DNA from: Actibacterium ureilyticum
GTDB lineage: Bacteria; Pseudomonadota; Alphaproteobacteria; Rhodobacterales; Rhodobacteraceae
Direction: 5' to 3'
NCBI RefSeq assembly: GCF_002285435.1
Contig: NZ_NSBT01000024.1
Span: 310,001-374,000 of the forward strand
Length of the DNA stretch: 64,000 bases
Shown here piece after piece: positions 49,053 to 59,025 of this stretch. How positions within the stretch are numbered: the stretch's first letter is position 1; each line of letters begins with the position of its first letter. The translations under genes were made by a program, and so were the position numbers. Under the pieces are notes generated by a model that was not told the origin of the DNA, searched no databases, and was given only the letters and a program-made list of their open reading frames with translations.

Positions 49053-50654
49053 ATGTCTGTATTTTCCAAACTATTGACCGGCGCGGCGCTGAGCCTGGCC
49101 GTGGCGGTGACAAGCGCCCCGGCCACGCTGGCCGAAACGCCCGCCAACATGCTGGTGATCGCCCACCGGATCGACGACATCACCACGCTGGACCCGGCCG
49201 AAAGCTTCGAATTCGCGGGCGCGGATGTCAGCCGCAACGTCTATATGAAGCTGGTGAATTTCGACCCGGCCGACCTGGCCGGCGGCTATCAGCCCGAGGT
49301 CGCGGAAAGCTGGACCGTCAGCGAGGATGGCACCCAGATCACCTTTGTCATCCGTGACGGGCTGACCTTTCATTCCGGCAACCCGGTCACGGCCGAGGAT
49401 GTCGTGTTCTCGTTGCAGCGCGCGGTCATCCTGAACAAGACCCCGGCCTTCATCCTGACCCAGTTCGGCTTCACGCCTGAAAACGTGGCCGAGACGATCA
49501 AGGCCGACGGCAACACGGTGACCATCACCACCGACCAGCCTTATGCCACCAGCTTCGTGCTGAACTGTCTGACCGCCACCATCGGCGGCATCGTCGACAA
49601 GGCCACCGTCATGGCCAATGAGGTCGACGGCGACATGGGCAACACCTGGCTCAAGACCAACACCGCCGGTTCGGGCGCCTATAGCCTGGTCAGCTGGAAG
49701 CCGAATGAAAGCGTCACCATGCAGTCGAACCCCGATTACTATCGCGGGGCCCCGGCCATGGAGCGCGTGATCGTGCGCCACGTGCAGGAAAGCGCCAGCC
49801 AGCGTCTGCTGCTGGAACGCGGCGATATCGACATCGCCCGCAACCTGAACCCCGAAGACATCGCCGGTGTGACGGACGCGGACGGCATCAAGATCGAGGA
49901 CGAGCTGAAGGGCCGTCTGATGTATGTCTCGCTGAACCAGAACCACCCCGAGCTGTCGAAGCCGCAGGTGAAAGAGGCGTTCAAATATCTGGTCGATTAC
50001 GAGGGGATGCGCGACAGCTTCCTGAAGGGTCAGTACACGATCCATCAGAACTTCCTGCCCCAGACCTATCTGGGGGCGTCCAGCGACGCGCCCTTCACCT
50101 ATGACATCGAAAAGGCCAAGGCCCTGCTGGCCGAGGCCGGCATCCCCGAAGGGCTGGAGATCGAGGTCGGCGTGCGCGAGGCGCAGGAGCGGATCGAGAT
50201 CGCACAATCGCTGCAGAACGCGCTGGCACAGGTCGGTATCAAGATGAACATCACCCTTGGCACCGCCAAGCAGATCCTGGGCCGTTACCGCGCGCGGGAA
50301 CTGGATGTCTATCTGGGCGCCTGGGGTCCGGACTATCCCGATCCGCAGACCAATGCCGGCACCTTTGCCTATAACCCCGACAACTCGGTCGAGGCACAGG
50401 CAACCGGCCTTCTGGCCTGGCGGAACGCCTGGGACACCGGCGGGCTGACCGAAAAGACCGCCGCCGCCGTGACCGAGAATGACCGCGACACCCGCGCCCA
50501 GATGTACATGGACATCCAGGCCGAGTTCCGCGAGATCTCGCCCTTCGTGATCATGTTCCAGCAGATCGAGCAATCGGCCCAGCGGGACAATGTCACGAAC
50601 TTCTCGACCGGGCAGGCGATCACCGCGGCCTCTTACTGGCAAGTCACCAAGTAA
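49053..50654 (+). CDS. Dipeptide/oligopeptide-type ABC transporter substrate-binding protein
   Basis: 533-residue periplasmic protein of the SBP_bac_5 (DppA/OppA) family. It has a Sec signal peptide of about 27 residues (LLTGAALSLAVAVTSAPATLA), TLDPAESFEF, AESWTVSEDGTQITFVIRDG, FHSGNPVTAEDVVFSL and APAMERVIVR. It delivers peptides or similar compounds to the permease encoded next. Full length. It directly abuts the following permease gene. Confidence 0.92.
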   Translation: MSVFSKLLTGAALSLAVAVTSAPATLAETPANMLVIAHRIDDITTLDPAESFEFAGADVSRNVYMKLVNFDPADLAGGYQPEVAESWTVSEDGTQITFVIRDGLTFHSGNPVTAEDVVFSLQRAVILNKTPAFILTQFGFTPENVAETIKADGNTVTITTDQPYATSFVLNCLTATIGGIVDKATVMANEVDGDMGNTWLKTNTAGSGAYSLVSWKPNESVTMQSNPDYYRGAPAMERVIVRHVQESASQRLLLERGDIDIARNLNPEDIAGVTDADGIKIEDELKGRLMYVSLNQNHPELSKPQVKEAFKYLVDYEGMRDSFLKGQYTIHQNFLPQTYLGASSDAPFTYDIEKAKALLAEAGIPEGLEIEVGVREAQERIEIAQSLQNALAQVGIKMNITLGTAKQILGRYRARELDVYLGAWGPDYPDPQTNAGTFAYNPDNSVEAQATGLLAWRNAWDTGGLTEKTAAAVTENDRDTRAQMYMDIQAEFREISPFVIMFQQIEQSAQRDNVTNFSTGQAITAASYWQVTK

Positions 50655-51713
50655 ATGGCGCTTGCGGAAAACACCGGCAAAGGGCGCCGCACCGCGCCCC
50701 TTGCCCCCTGGATCCGGGGCACTGCCAAGACCATCGGCTCCATCGCGGTCACCATGCTGGGGCTGTTGTTCGTCACCTTCGTCATCGGCCGCGTGATGCC
50801 GATCGACCCGGTGCTGGCCATCGTCGGCGAACGCGCCTCGCAATCGACCTATCAGCAGGTTTACGAACAGCTTGGGCTGGACAAGCCGCTGATCTTTCAA
50901 TTCGGCTATTACCTGTGGGACGTGCTGCATGGCGATTTCGGCATGTCGTTGCTGAATGCACGGCCCGTATCCGAAGACATCGCGCGCGTCTTCCCCGCCA
51001 CGCTGGAACTGGCGACGCTGGGCACGATCATGGGTGTGGCCCTGGGCGTGCCGCTGGGTGTCGTGGCCGCCGTGCGCCGGGGCAGCTGGATCGACCAGCT
51101 TGCCCGCGTCGTGGCGCTGGTGGGCTATTCGATGCCGATCTTCTGGCTGGGCCTGATGGGCCTGCTGGTGTTCTATGGCGTGCTGGGTTGGGTCGGCGGG
51201 CCGGGCCGGCTGGACATCTTTTACCAGGATATCGTGCCCACCCGCACCGGCATGATCCTGATCGACAGCGCCATCGCCGGTGACTGGTCGGTCTTCAAGA
51301 ACGCCTTCAGCCACCTGATCCTGCCCGCGTCGATCCTGGGCTATTACAGCCTGGCCTATATCAGCCGGATGACGCGGTCCTTCATGCTGGAACAGCTCAG
51401 CGCGGAATACATCACCACCGCGCGGGTCAAGGGCATGTCGGAATGGCTGGTGATCTGGCGCCACGCGTTCCGCAACATCCGCGTTCAGCTGATCACCGTC
51501 ATCGCGCTCAGCTATGCCAACCTGCTCGAAGGGTCGGTCCTGACCGAGATCATCTTCAGCTGGCCCGGCATCGGCAGCTATATCACCACCGCGCTCTTGT
51601 CGGCCGACATGAACGCCGTTCTGGGCGGCACCGTCACCGTCGGGCTGATCTTCGTTCTGCTGAACGTCTTTTCCGATCTTCTCTATCGCGTCTTCGACCC
51701 GAGGGCCAAATGA
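50655..51713 (+). CDS. ABC transporter permease (DppB-like)
   Basis: 352-residue inner-membrane permease with six membrane segments. LGLDKPLIFQFGYYLWDVLHGDFG is the DppB/OppB signature, and EYITTARVKGMSEWLVIWRHAFRN is the EAA loop that contacts the ATPases. It abuts the binding-protein gene and overlaps the next permease by 4 bp. Confidence 0.93.
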   Translation: MALAENTGKGRRTAPLAPWIRGTAKTIGSIAVTMLGLLFVTFVIGRVMPIDPVLAIVGERASQSTYQQVYEQLGLDKPLIFQFGYYLWDVLHGDFGMSLLNARPVSEDIARVFPATLELATLGTIMGVALGVPLGVVAAVRRGSWIDQLARVVALVGYSMPIFWLGLMGLLVFYGVLGWVGGPGRLDIFYQDIVPTRTGMILIDSAIAGDWSVFKNAFSHLILPASILGYYSLAYISRMTRSFMLEQLSAEYITTARVKGMSEWLVIWRHAFRNIRVQLITVIALSYANLLEGSVLTEIIFSWPGIGSYITTALLSADMNAVLGGTVTVGLIFVLLNVFSDLLYRVFDPRAK

Positions 51714-52630
51714 CCACAGAAACTTCCGAAGGGCTGCGCGCCTGGCTGTTGACCGAAACCCCGCATTCCCGCTGGCAGGCGCGGATGGGGTCGTTCTATC
51801 AGGGCTGGCTGACATTGCGCGGCAACCCGATGGCGATGTTCGGCATCGCGATCCTGGTGCTGCTTTTGCTGCTGGCGGCCTTTGCGCCGCTGATCGCCCC
51901 GCATGACCCGTTCGCACAGGACCTGAGCAACCGGCTGAAACCGCTGGGGACCGCGGGCCATATGCTGGGCACCGACAGCCTGGGCCGCGATATCCTGAGC
52001 CGCCTGATCCATGGCAGCCGCATCACGCTTTATATCGTGGCGCTGGTGGCGCTGATCGCGCCCATCGCCGGGCTGCTGGTGGGCACCGTGTCGGGATACC
52101 TGGGCGGCTGGGTCGATCTGGTGCTGATGCGCGTGACCGATATCTTCCTGGCCTTTCCACGTCTGGTTCTTGCGCTGGCCTTTGTGGCCGCGCTTGGCGC
52201 GGGGATCGAGAACGCGGTTCTGGCGATTTCGCTGACCGCATGGCCGCCCTATGCGCGGATCGCGCGGGCCGAGACGCTGACCATCCGCAACTCGGACTAT
52301 ATCAGCGCTGTGCGGTTGCAGGGCGCGGGCCCCTTGCGGATCATCACCAAGCACATCTGGCCGCTTTGTATCTCATCCCTGATCGTGCGGGTGACGCTGG
52401 ATATGGCAGGCATCATCCTGGCCGCTGCTGGCCTTGGCTTCCTGGGCCTTGGCGCGCAACCGCCCAGCCCGGAATGGGGCGCTATGATTTCCGAAGGGCG
52501 CCGGTTCATTCTGGACCATTGGTGGGTCGCCACCATGCCCGGCCTGGCCATTTTCACCGTCAGCCTGGCCTTCAACCTGCTGGGCGATGGCCTGCGCGAT
52601 GTTCTGGACCCCAAGGATGGCAGCCAATGA
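51710..52630 (+). CDS. ABC transporter permease (DppC-like)
   Basis: 306-residue permease. LIAPHDPFAQDLSNRLKP and MLGTDSLGRDILSRLIHGSR are DppC/OppC signatures. The EAA loop is SDYISAVRLQGAGPLRIITKHIWP. Its start overlaps the upstream permease stop by 4 bp, and its stop overlaps the next ATPase start by 4 bp. Confidence 0.93.
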   Translation: MTTETSEGLRAWLLTETPHSRWQARMGSFYQGWLTLRGNPMAMFGIAILVLLLLLAAFAPLIAPHDPFAQDLSNRLKPLGTAGHMLGTDSLGRDILSRLIHGSRITLYIVALVALIAPIAGLLVGTVSGYLGGWVDLVLMRVTDIFLAFPRLVLALAFVAALGAGIENAVLAISLTAWPPYARIARAETLTIRNSDYISAVRLQGAGPLRIITKHIWPLCISSLIVRVTLDMAGIILAAAGLGFLGLGAQPPSPEWGAMISEGRRFILDHWWVATMPGLAIFTVSLAFNLLGDGLRDVLDPKDGSQ

Positions 52631-53484
52631 GTGACCTTCTGAACGTCGAAAACCTGTGGGTCAAATTCCCCACCCGCACGGGCGTCTTCGATGCGGTGCG
52701 CGGGGTATCGTTCCGGCTGGGCCGTGAACGGCTGGGCATCGTCGGCGAAAGCGGCTCGGGCAAATCCATGACCGGCCGCGCGATCCTGCGGCTGATCCGC
52801 AAACCCGGGATGGTCGAGGCCGACCGGATCGAACTGGATGGCGAGGATCTGCTGGGCAAATCCGAAAAGGACATGCGCGCCGTGCGCGGCCAGCGGATTT
52901 CGATGGTGATGCAAGACCCGAAATTCTCGCTCAACCCCGTCATGACCGTGGGCGACCAGATGATCGAGGCCTATCGCCTGCACGCCCGCGCCAGCAAGGC
53001 CGAGGCCCGGCAAAAGGCGCTGGAGATGCTGGAGGCCGTCCTGATCCGCGACCCCGAACGGGTGATGCGCGCCTATCCGCACGAGGTTTCGGGCGGCATG
53101 GGCCAGCGGATCATGATCGCCATGATGCTGATCCCCGACCCCGAGCTGCTGATCGCGGATGAACCGACATCCGCGCTGGATGTGTCCGTGCAGGGGCAGG
53201 TGCTGTCGATCATGGACAAGCTGGTGCAGGATCGCGGCATGGGGCTGATTTTCATCAGCCACGACCTGAACCTGGTGGCGCAGTTCTGCGACCGGGTGCT
53301 GATCATGTATGCCGGCCGCGTGGTCGAAACCTGCGCCGCGGACAAGCTGCACGAGGCCACCCACCCCTATACCCGCGGGCTGCTGAATTCGCTGCCCCGC
53401 ATCGACGCGCCGCGTGACCGGCTGGATGTGCTGCAACGCGATCCGGCCTGGGCCGCGGCCCCCAGCATTGGACCCGACGCATGA
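52627..53484 (+). CDS. ABC transporter ATP-binding protein (DppD-like)
   Basis: 285-residue ATPase. Walker A is GESGSGKSMTG; the ABC signature is VSGGMGQRIMIAMML, where the usual SGGxxQR is kept; Walker B is LLIADEPTSALD; and the switch His is in ISHDL. The C-terminus has the oligopeptide-type HPYTRGLLNSLPR segment but lacks most of the cysteine cluster of DppD. It overlaps the neighbouring genes by 4 bp. Confidence 0.93.
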   Translation: MSDLLNVENLWVKFPTRTGVFDAVRGVSFRLGRERLGIVGESGSGKSMTGRAILRLIRKPGMVEADRIELDGEDLLGKSEKDMRAVRGQRISMVMQDPKFSLNPVMTVGDQMIEAYRLHARASKAEARQKALEMLEAVLIRDPERVMRAYPHEVSGGMGQRIMIAMMLIPDPELLIADEPTSALDVSVQGQVLSIMDKLVQDRGMGLIFISHDLNLVAQFCDRVLIMYAGRVVETCAADKLHEATHPYTRGLLNSLPRIDAPRDRLDVLQRDPAWAAAPSIGPDA

Positions 53485-54245
53485 CCCCGGCCCTGTCTTT
53501 TGAAAACCTGAATGTCTGGTTCGGCGACGGCCGCGACCGGGTCGATGCGGTCAAGGGCGCCACATTCGATGTGGCCCCTGGCGACAGTTTCGGGCTGGTG
53601 GGCGAAAGCGGCTCGGGCAAGTCCACCATCATGCGCGCGCTGACCGGGCTTGCGCCCCACTGGTCGGGCCGGATGGCGGTGAACGGCCAGCCGCTGGGTC
53701 CCAAACGCGACCGGGAATTCTTCAAGACCGTTCAGATGGTGTTCCAGGATCCCTATGCCTCGCTGCATCCGCGTCATTCGGTCGATCAGGTGCTGTCGGA
53801 AACGCTGTACCTGCACGGGATGAAGGATATCGATGCGCGGATCGTACGGCTGCTGGACGACGTGGGGCTTGGGTCGCGGTTCCGCTTCCGCTATCCGCAC
53901 CAGCTTTCGGGCGGGCAACGTCAGCGTGTGGCGATTGCCCGCGCGCTGGCCTCGGACCCCGCGATCCTGTTGCTGGACGAACCGACCTCGGCCTTGGATG
54001 TATCGGTGCAGGCGGAAATCCTGAACCTGCTGACCGACCTGCGCGCCGAACACAACCTGACCTTCCTGATGGTCAGCCACGATCTGGCGGTCGTGTCGCA
54101 TATGTGCAGCCAGCTGGCGGTCATGCAAAACGGCGAGATTGTCGAGGTGATGACGGTCGACGCGATGCGCCGGATGACCTCGGACCACCCCTATACCCGC
54201 GCACTGCTCGAGGCGTCGCTGGGCTATCGGCGGGCGGCGGAATAG
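53481..54245 (+). CDS. ABC transporter ATP-binding protein (DppF-like)
   Basis: 254-residue ATPase with Walker A GESGSGKSTIMRAL, QMVFQDPYASLHPRHSVDQ, LSGGQRQRVAIARAL, LLLDEPTSALDVSVQAEIL and HPYTRALLEASLG. It ends the dipeptidase-transporter operon. With DppD it powers peptide import. Confidence 0.94.
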   Translation: MTPALSFENLNVWFGDGRDRVDAVKGATFDVAPGDSFGLVGESGSGKSTIMRALTGLAPHWSGRMAVNGQPLGPKRDREFFKTVQMVFQDPYASLHPRHSVDQVLSETLYLHGMKDIDARIVRLLDDVGLGSRFRFRYPHQLSGGQRQRVAIARALASDPAILLLDEPTSALDVSVQAEILNLLTDLRAEHNLTFLMVSHDLAVVSHMCSQLAVMQNGEIVEVMTVDAMRRMTSDHPYTRALLEASLGYRRAAE

Positions 54246-54312
54246 TTCGGGCGGATTTCGGGAAATTCCCGCTTGACGCATCATCGGCTGTGGCTTACCT
54301 ACGCCACACTTT

Positions 54313-54389
54313 GGCGGAGTAGCTCAGTTGGTTAGAGCAGCGGAATCATAATCCGCGTGTCGGGGGTTCAAGTCCCTCCTCCGCTACCA
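54313..54389 (+). tRNA. tRNA-Met (CAU anticodon), elongator type
   Basis: 77 nt including encoded CCA. Acceptor stem GGCGGAG/CTCCGCT with a G-U first pair. D arm AGCTCAGTTGGTTAGAGC, anticodon stem GCGGA/TCCGC around ATCATAA with CAT, and T arm with GGTTCAAGTCC. It lacks the three G-C pairs of initiator tRNA in the anticodon stem and does not look like the lysidine-type tRNA-Ile, so elongator Met is favoured. Confidence 0.92.
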
Positions 54390-54494
54390 TCCCCCTCATC
54401 GTTGACCGCATGTGGCCCCCGGGGCCGGTTCTCTGCAATTGCGGTGGCGTGGCTTCGCGCCTAGTGTCCTGCAAAACACGGACAGAAGGCGCGC

Positions 54495-57155
54495 ATGCAG
54501 GTACTAGCAATTTTCGGCATTCTTTACGGCATTCTGGTCCTGATCGGCCTGCCGGTTCTGATGATTTCGCATGTCCGGCTTCGGCGCGAGGTGCGGGAAC
54601 TGACCCAACAGCTGGGCGGTGCCAGGGCCGACGCTCCCGCCCCTGTCCCACAACCCACCGCCGAACCGTCCCCGCCAATCGTGCAGCGCCCCACGCCGGA
54701 AGAGGCGCGCGTGGTTGCGCCGCCCGCTGATCCCCGCACGCCCGACGCTTCACCTGCGCGGAACTATGTCCTGAACCCCGAAACCATGCAGGCGGCGGGC
54801 GATTGGCTGCGCCAGAACTGGACCCTGGCGATTGCGGCGGTGTCGCTTATCCTGGGTGGGCTGTTCATGGTGCAATATGGCGTTGAAAAGGGTCTGCTGA
54901 CCCCGCCCATGCGGGTGCTGGGCGCCTTGGCCCTGGGTCTGGCGCTGATCGCGGGGGGCGAGGTTCTGCGCCGCCGTCACGGCGATCTGGACACGCCCAC
55001 GCTGCGCCATATGCCATCGACCCTGTCGGGCGCCGGGGCAGTCATCCTGTTCATTGCAATTCTGTCGGCGCATGGGCTTTACGGGCTGATCGCGGCGCTG
55101 CCCGCGCTGGTCGGCCTGGCGGCGGTGTCGCTGGGCGCGGTCCTGATGGGCTGGCTCTATGGCCCGGTGCTGTCGGCCATCGGGCTGATCGGGGCCAGCG
55201 CCGCGCCCTTTGCCATTGGCGGCGGGCCGGATGGTGCCGATCTGCTTTACCCCTATTTCGCGCTCGTCGGGCTGGTGGGGCTGGCCATCGATTCGCTGCG
55301 CCGGTCGGCCTGGGTGTCGGCGATGGCGCTGGCGCTGCCTGCGCTGGCGCTTTGGATGTTGTGGATGGGGGCGCCCAATGCGCTGGGTCTGACCGGGGCG
55401 GCGCTTGCGCTGTTCATCGGCGCGGTGGCCCTGCCCGTGCGCAGCCTGACACCCCGGCATCAGGGGCCGCGCCTGGCAGATCTGATCATCACCTGGGCGC
55501 GCCCGGAATTCCCGACGCGGCTGGCGGGCGGCGGCATGGCGCTGGCCACGGCGGCCGGGCTGATCGTGATCCTGACCGACGACTACGCGACCGGCGCCGC
55601 GCTGGGGTTTGCTTTGCTGGTCCTGCTCTGTGCGGCCGTGACCCTGTGGCTGACCGAGGCCCCCGCGCTCGAGGATTTGGCGCTGGCCCCGGCGGCGGCG
55701 TTCCTGGTCGGGTTGGCCTTGCATGCGCTGCTGGGCGGTCCGCTGTTCGATCTGTGGGTGGCGACCGATCAACGCCCACCGGAATCGCCCCTGCCCAAGA
55801 CCCTGTGGCTCCTGCTGGTCGGGGGCGTGGCGATCACCGTGCTTGGCTTCCTGCGGCTGCGCCGCGCGCAGGCTTCGCAACCCTATTGGGCGTTGGCGGC
55901 GGCGACTGTCCTGCCCGCCGCGCTGCTGACAGCCGAATTCCTGTGGGAACCGGCATATATCCTGGGCCGCTACCCCTGGGCGCTGACGGCGATGGCCGCC
56001 GCCGCGCTGATGGTCACACTGACCGAACGCCGCGCACGGATGGGCGGCGACGGAGCCGCCCTGCAATCGGGGTTCTTTGCCGCGACCGCCATCCTGATGA
56101 TCGCGCTGGCCTTCTTCGTGATGCTGACCAAGGCCGCCCTGACCCTGGCGCTGAGCGTCCTGCTGATCGCCGTCATCCTGATCGAGCGGCGCTGGCCCAT
56201 GCCACCGCTGCGCTGGATCTTTCACCTGGGCACCGCCGTGATCGCCTGGCGGCTGCTGGCCGATCCCGGGGTAAGCTGGGCGCTGGAACGCGCCACGCTG
56301 ACGGATGCGATCCTGTCCCACCTGGCGCCGGCGCTCGCCTTTGCCGGCGCGCTGGTCCTGTTGCCCCGGGGCGAAAACAGCCTGCGGCGGATATCGGAAT
56401 CCATGGGCGCGCTGGTGCTCGGCCTGTTGCTGTGCGTGCTGTTGCTGCGCTTCGTCGGCACGGCCAACGATCAGGACCATTGGGTTGCCGGGCTGATGGC
56501 CGCGATTTGGTTCATGGCCGCGCTGGCGCAGCTTTGGCGGCTGCGGCCCGAGGACATCCTGAAGCAGTATATCCCGCTGATCGCGGGTATCCTGTTCACG
56601 CTGGCCGGGCTGGGCGCGCTGGCGATGCTGGCGGCGGCGGTGAGCCGTATGCTGGGCCAGATGGGCCATCCGGTGCTTGGCCCGCCGTTGCTGGACAGCC
56701 TGGCGCTCAGCTTCCTGCCGCTGGCGGCGGTGTTCGGCGTTGGGGCGGCCCGTGTCGCCACGCCCCGGCGGCTTGGCCAGCCCTGGCTTCAACTTGGCCT
56801 TGCGGGGGCAACGGCCCTGATGGTGGCCGGTTGGGTCTGGCTGGAAATCCGCAGGCTCTGGCGTGGGCCGGACCTGTCGGCGGCGGGGCCCAGCGATGGC
56901 GAGCTTTACAGCTATACCGTTGCGCTGATGGCGGCTTCGCTTTGCATTCTGGCGGCGGCGTTCCTGCGGCGCTCGCCTCTGCTGCGCAAGCTGGCGATGG
57001 CCGGGGTCGGGCTGAGCATCGCCAAGGTGTTCCTGATCGACATGAGCGGGCTCGAGGGGTTGATCCGCGTCGCCTCATTCGTCGGGCTGGGGCTGGCGCT
57101 GACCGGGCTGGCCTGGCTGAACCGGCTGGTCGACCGGCATATTTCTGGCGATTGA
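54495..57155 (+). CDS. DUF2339 domain-containing polytopic membrane protein
   Basis: 886-residue inner-membrane protein. A first helix (residues about 2-27) is followed by a proline-rich stretch (about 45-95), then more than twenty hydrophobic segments from about residue 110. NWTLAIAAVSLILGGLFMVQYG, PMRVLGALALGLALIAGGEVLRRR and SKVFLIDMS-like [20 protein letters not shown] are DUF2339 marks. Function unknown; it may act in envelope or polysaccharide processes. The last 81 bp overlap the AraC-type gene on the other strand. Confidence 0.85.
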   Translation: MQVLAIFGILYGILVLIGLPVLMISHVRLRREVRELTQQLGGARADAPAPVPQPTAEPSPPIVQRPTPEEARVVAPPADPRTPDASPARNYVLNPETMQAAGDWLRQNWTLAIAAVSLILGGLFMVQYGVEKGLLTPPMRVLGALALGLALIAGGEVLRRRHGDLDTPTLRHMPSTLSGAGAVILFIAILSAHGLYGLIAALPALVGLAAVSLGAVLMGWLYGPVLSAIGLIGASAAPFAIGGGPDGADLLYPYFALVGLVGLAIDSLRRSAWVSAMALALPALALWMLWMGAPNALGLTGAALALFIGAVALPVRSLTPRHQGPRLADLIITWARPEFPTRLAGGGMALATAAGLIVILTDDYATGAALGFALLVLLCAAVTLWLTEAPALEDLALAPAAAFLVGLALHALLGGPLFDLWVATDQRPPESPLPKTLWLLLVGGVAITVLGFLRLRRAQASQPYWALAAATVLPAALLTAEFLWEPAYILGRYPWALTAMAAAALMVTLTERRARMGGDGAALQSGFFAATAILMIALAFFVMLTKAALTLALSVLLIAVILIERRWPMPPLRWIFHLGTAVIAWRLLADPGVSWALERATLTDAILSHLAPALAFAGALVLLPRGENSLRRISESMGALVLGLLLCVLLLRFVGTANDQDHWVAGLMAAIWFMAALAQLWRLRPEDILKQYIPLIAGILFTLAGLGALAMLAAAVSRMLGQMGHPVLGPPLLDSLALSFLPLAAVFGVGAARVATPRRLGQPWLQLGLAGATALMVAGWVWLEIRRLWRGPDLSAAGPSDGELYSYTVALMAASLCILAAAFLRRSPLLRKLAMAGVGLSIAKVFLIDMSGLEGLIRVASFVGLGLALTGLAWLNRLVDRHISGD

Positions 57156-58139
57156 CCCCGCCGCGCGCCGGAACCGCCCAGGGCTTTGCCCCGACCATTT
57201 CAGGAACGCGCGGTGAAAGGCGCTGGGTTCGCTGAAGCCCAGCTCCTGCGCCAGTTCGGCCACGGTCATCGCGGTGTCGCGCAGCAGCCGCTGTGCCTCG
57301 GCAAAGCGCAGCTCGTCGCGGATCGCGGCAAAGCTCTGCCCCTCGGCCCGCAGGCGGCGGCGCAGCGTGGCGGGCGACAGGCGCAGGTCTGCGGCCAGCG
57401 CATCGAAGCCCGGCCAGTCGGTCGCGGGACGCCCACGCAACCGGTCCCGCACCCGCGCCGATAGCCCCGCATCATGGCGATAGCGCACCAGCAGGTTGGC
57501 GGGCGCGCCGCGCAGGAACTGCTTCAGCGCCTGTTCCGACCGGTGGATCGGCAGCTTCAGATAGCCCGCATCAAACGCCAACAGGCTGTGCGGCTGGCCA
57601 AACCGCACCGGCGCGCCAAAAAACACCCGGTATTCGATCCGGTCGCCCGGCGGGGCACAGGCGAAATCGACCCGCTGCAACGGGATGCGCCGCCCGACCA
57701 GCCAACAGGCCATCCCGTGCAGGATCAGCCAGAAGGTGCGATAGGCAAACGCGCTGCGCGGGCCATCGGGGTCGCTCAGCACCACCTGCGCCTGCCCGCC
57801 GGTCACCAGCAAATGCCCATGCGGCGCGTCCAGCACCACGCGCAGAAACCGCAAGGCCCGGTGCAGCGCCTGTTCCAGTGTGCCTGCGTGCAGCACCGCG
57901 TGCCCCATTAGCGCGAAACTGCCCGGGCGCATGGGGCGGGCGGCCAGGCCAAAGAACTCGTCCTGCATCGCGTCGGCCATCGCCAGCCACAGCGCGCCGA
58001 ACTGGTCCGCCGTCACGGCCGCGGACAGGTCCGCATCGATCCCCGCCCGGGCCAGCAACGGGGCCACGGGGATATCGGCGGCGCGCAGTCCGTCCAGCGC
58101 ATCCTGCACGAAAAGCGGTGAGATCATGCGCCGGTCCAT
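57075..58139 (-). CDS. AraC family transcriptional regulator
   Basis: 354-residue regulator with an N-terminal arabinose-binding-type domain of the OruR/PF12625 class (about 1-200). The C-terminal pair of helix-turn-helix motifs (about 235-335) includes [25 protein letters not shown] and [31 protein letters not shown]. The last 27 codons lie antisense over the end of the DUF2339 gene and add a Pro/Gln-rich tail. Divergent from the SDR/thiolase pair, which it probably activates in response to a fatty-acid-like inducer. Confidence 0.88.
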   Translation of the reverse strand: MDRRMISPLFVQDALDGLRAADIPVAPLLARAGIDADLSAAVTADQFGALWLAMADAMQDEFFGLAARPMRPGSFALMGHAVLHAGTLEQALHRALRFLRVVLDAPHGHLLVTGGQAQVVLSDPDGPRSAFAYRTFWLILHGMACWLVGRRIPLQRVDFACAPPGDRIEYRVFFGAPVRFGQPHSLLAFDAGYLKLPIHRSEQALKQFLRGAPANLLVRYRHDAGLSARVRDRLRGRPATDWPGFDALAADLRLSPATLRRRLRAEGQSFAAIRDELRFAEAQRLLRDTAMTVAELAQELGFSEPSAFHRAFLKWSGQSPGRFRRAAGSIARNMPVDQPVQPGQPGQRQPQPDE

Positions 58140-58150
58140 CGCGCCCCTTT

Positions 58151-58199
58151 ATTGCAAAAACGATCACCTTATTCAGCAAATCTCGTCATTGTTTGCAAT
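58151..58199. promoter_or_regulatory. Inverted repeat ATTGCAAA/TTTGCAAT between the AraC-type gene and the SDR gene
   Basis: ATTGCAAA (58151-58158) and TTTGCAAT (58192-58199) are perfect 8-bp inverted copies, 33 bp apart, with centres about 41 bp (four helical turns) apart. They lie between the divergent starts at 58139 and 58236 and are candidate half-sites for the AraC-type regulator. Function is inferred from position. Confidence 0.5.
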
Positions 58200-58235
58200 A
58201 GCGCGCGATCTATCTTGCCGGAAACGGAGGACGGC

Positions 58236-59003
58236 ATGGCATTCAAAGACAAAGTGGTTCTGATCACCGGCGGCGGTTCGGGGCTGGGCGCGGCGGTTGC
58301 GCAGGCGGTGGTTGACGGGGGCGGCAAGGTGGCCTTGCTGGACGTGAACGACACAGGCGGACAGGCCATGGCCGATACCCTGGGCGATGCGGCGATCTTC
58401 TGCCGCTGCGACGTGACAAGCGAAAGCGATGGCCAAGCCGCCATCGACGCGGCGCGGGATGCGTTCGGGCGGATCGACGGGCTGGTCAATTGCGCGGGCG
58501 TGGCACCGGGCGAAAAGATCGTCGGCCGCGACGGCCCCCACGCGCTGGACAGTTTCGCGCGCACCGTCACCATCAACCTTGTGGGCACGTTCAACATGCT
58601 GCGGCTGGCGGCGGCGGCGATGGCCGAAAACACCCCCGATGACAGTGGCGCGCGGGGCGTGATCGTCAACACCGCCTCGATCGCGGCCTTCGACGGCCAG
58701 ATCGGACAGGCGGCCTATGCCGCGTCAAAGGGGGGTGTGGCGGCACTGACCCTGCCCGCCGCGCGCGAATTGGCGCGCCATGGCATCCGGGTCGTGACCA
58801 TCGCGCCGGGCATCTTCGGCACGCCGATGATGGCGGGCCTGCCGCAGGAGGTGCAGGATTCGCTGGGCGCCAGCGTGCCCTTCCCGCCCCGGCTGGGCGA
58901 TCCGGCGGAATACGCGGCCCTTGTCGGGCATATCTTCGACAACCAGATGCTGAATGGCGAGGTCATACGCCTGGACGGCGCGCTGCGCATGGCCCCGAAG
59001 TGA
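58236..59003 (+). CDS. SDR family dehydrogenase, 3-hydroxyacyl-CoA dehydrogenase type II-like
   Basis: 255-residue short-chain dehydrogenase. [14 protein letters not shown] is the NAD-binding loop, NCAGVAPG follows, and the catalytic triad is Ser of [10 protein letters not shown] with AAYAASKGG (Tyr-x3-Lys). The overall pattern ([33 protein letters not shown]) resembles HSD10, which oxidises 3-hydroxyacyl-CoA. It is paired with a thiolase 22 bp downstream, which supports a beta-oxidation role. The ATG at 58236 follows GGAGGACGGC. Confidence 0.9.
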   Translation: MAFKDKVVLITGGGSGLGAAVAQAVVDGGGKVALLDVNDTGGQAMADTLGDAAIFCRCDVTSESDGQAAIDAARDAFGRIDGLVNCAGVAPGEKIVGRDGPHALDSFARTVTINLVGTFNMLRLAAAAMAENTPDDSGARGVIVNTASIAAFDGQIGQAAYAASKGGVAALTLPAARELARHGIRVVTIAPGIFGTPMMAGLPQEVQDSLGASVPFPPRLGDPAEYAALVGHIFDNQMLNGEVIRLDGALRMAPK

Positions 59004-59025
59004 CCCGTAAACAGGAGGAGACCCC

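Noticed and set aside
49071-51917. A 948-codon open frame antisense to the ABC binding-protein and permease genes
   Set aside because: It spans two well-supported genes and resembles no family; typical high-GC shadow.
54313-54389. Integration site use of the tRNA-Met gene
   Set aside because: No integrase and no duplicated 3' tRNA end were seen in the neighbourhood; the flanking genes look ordinary.
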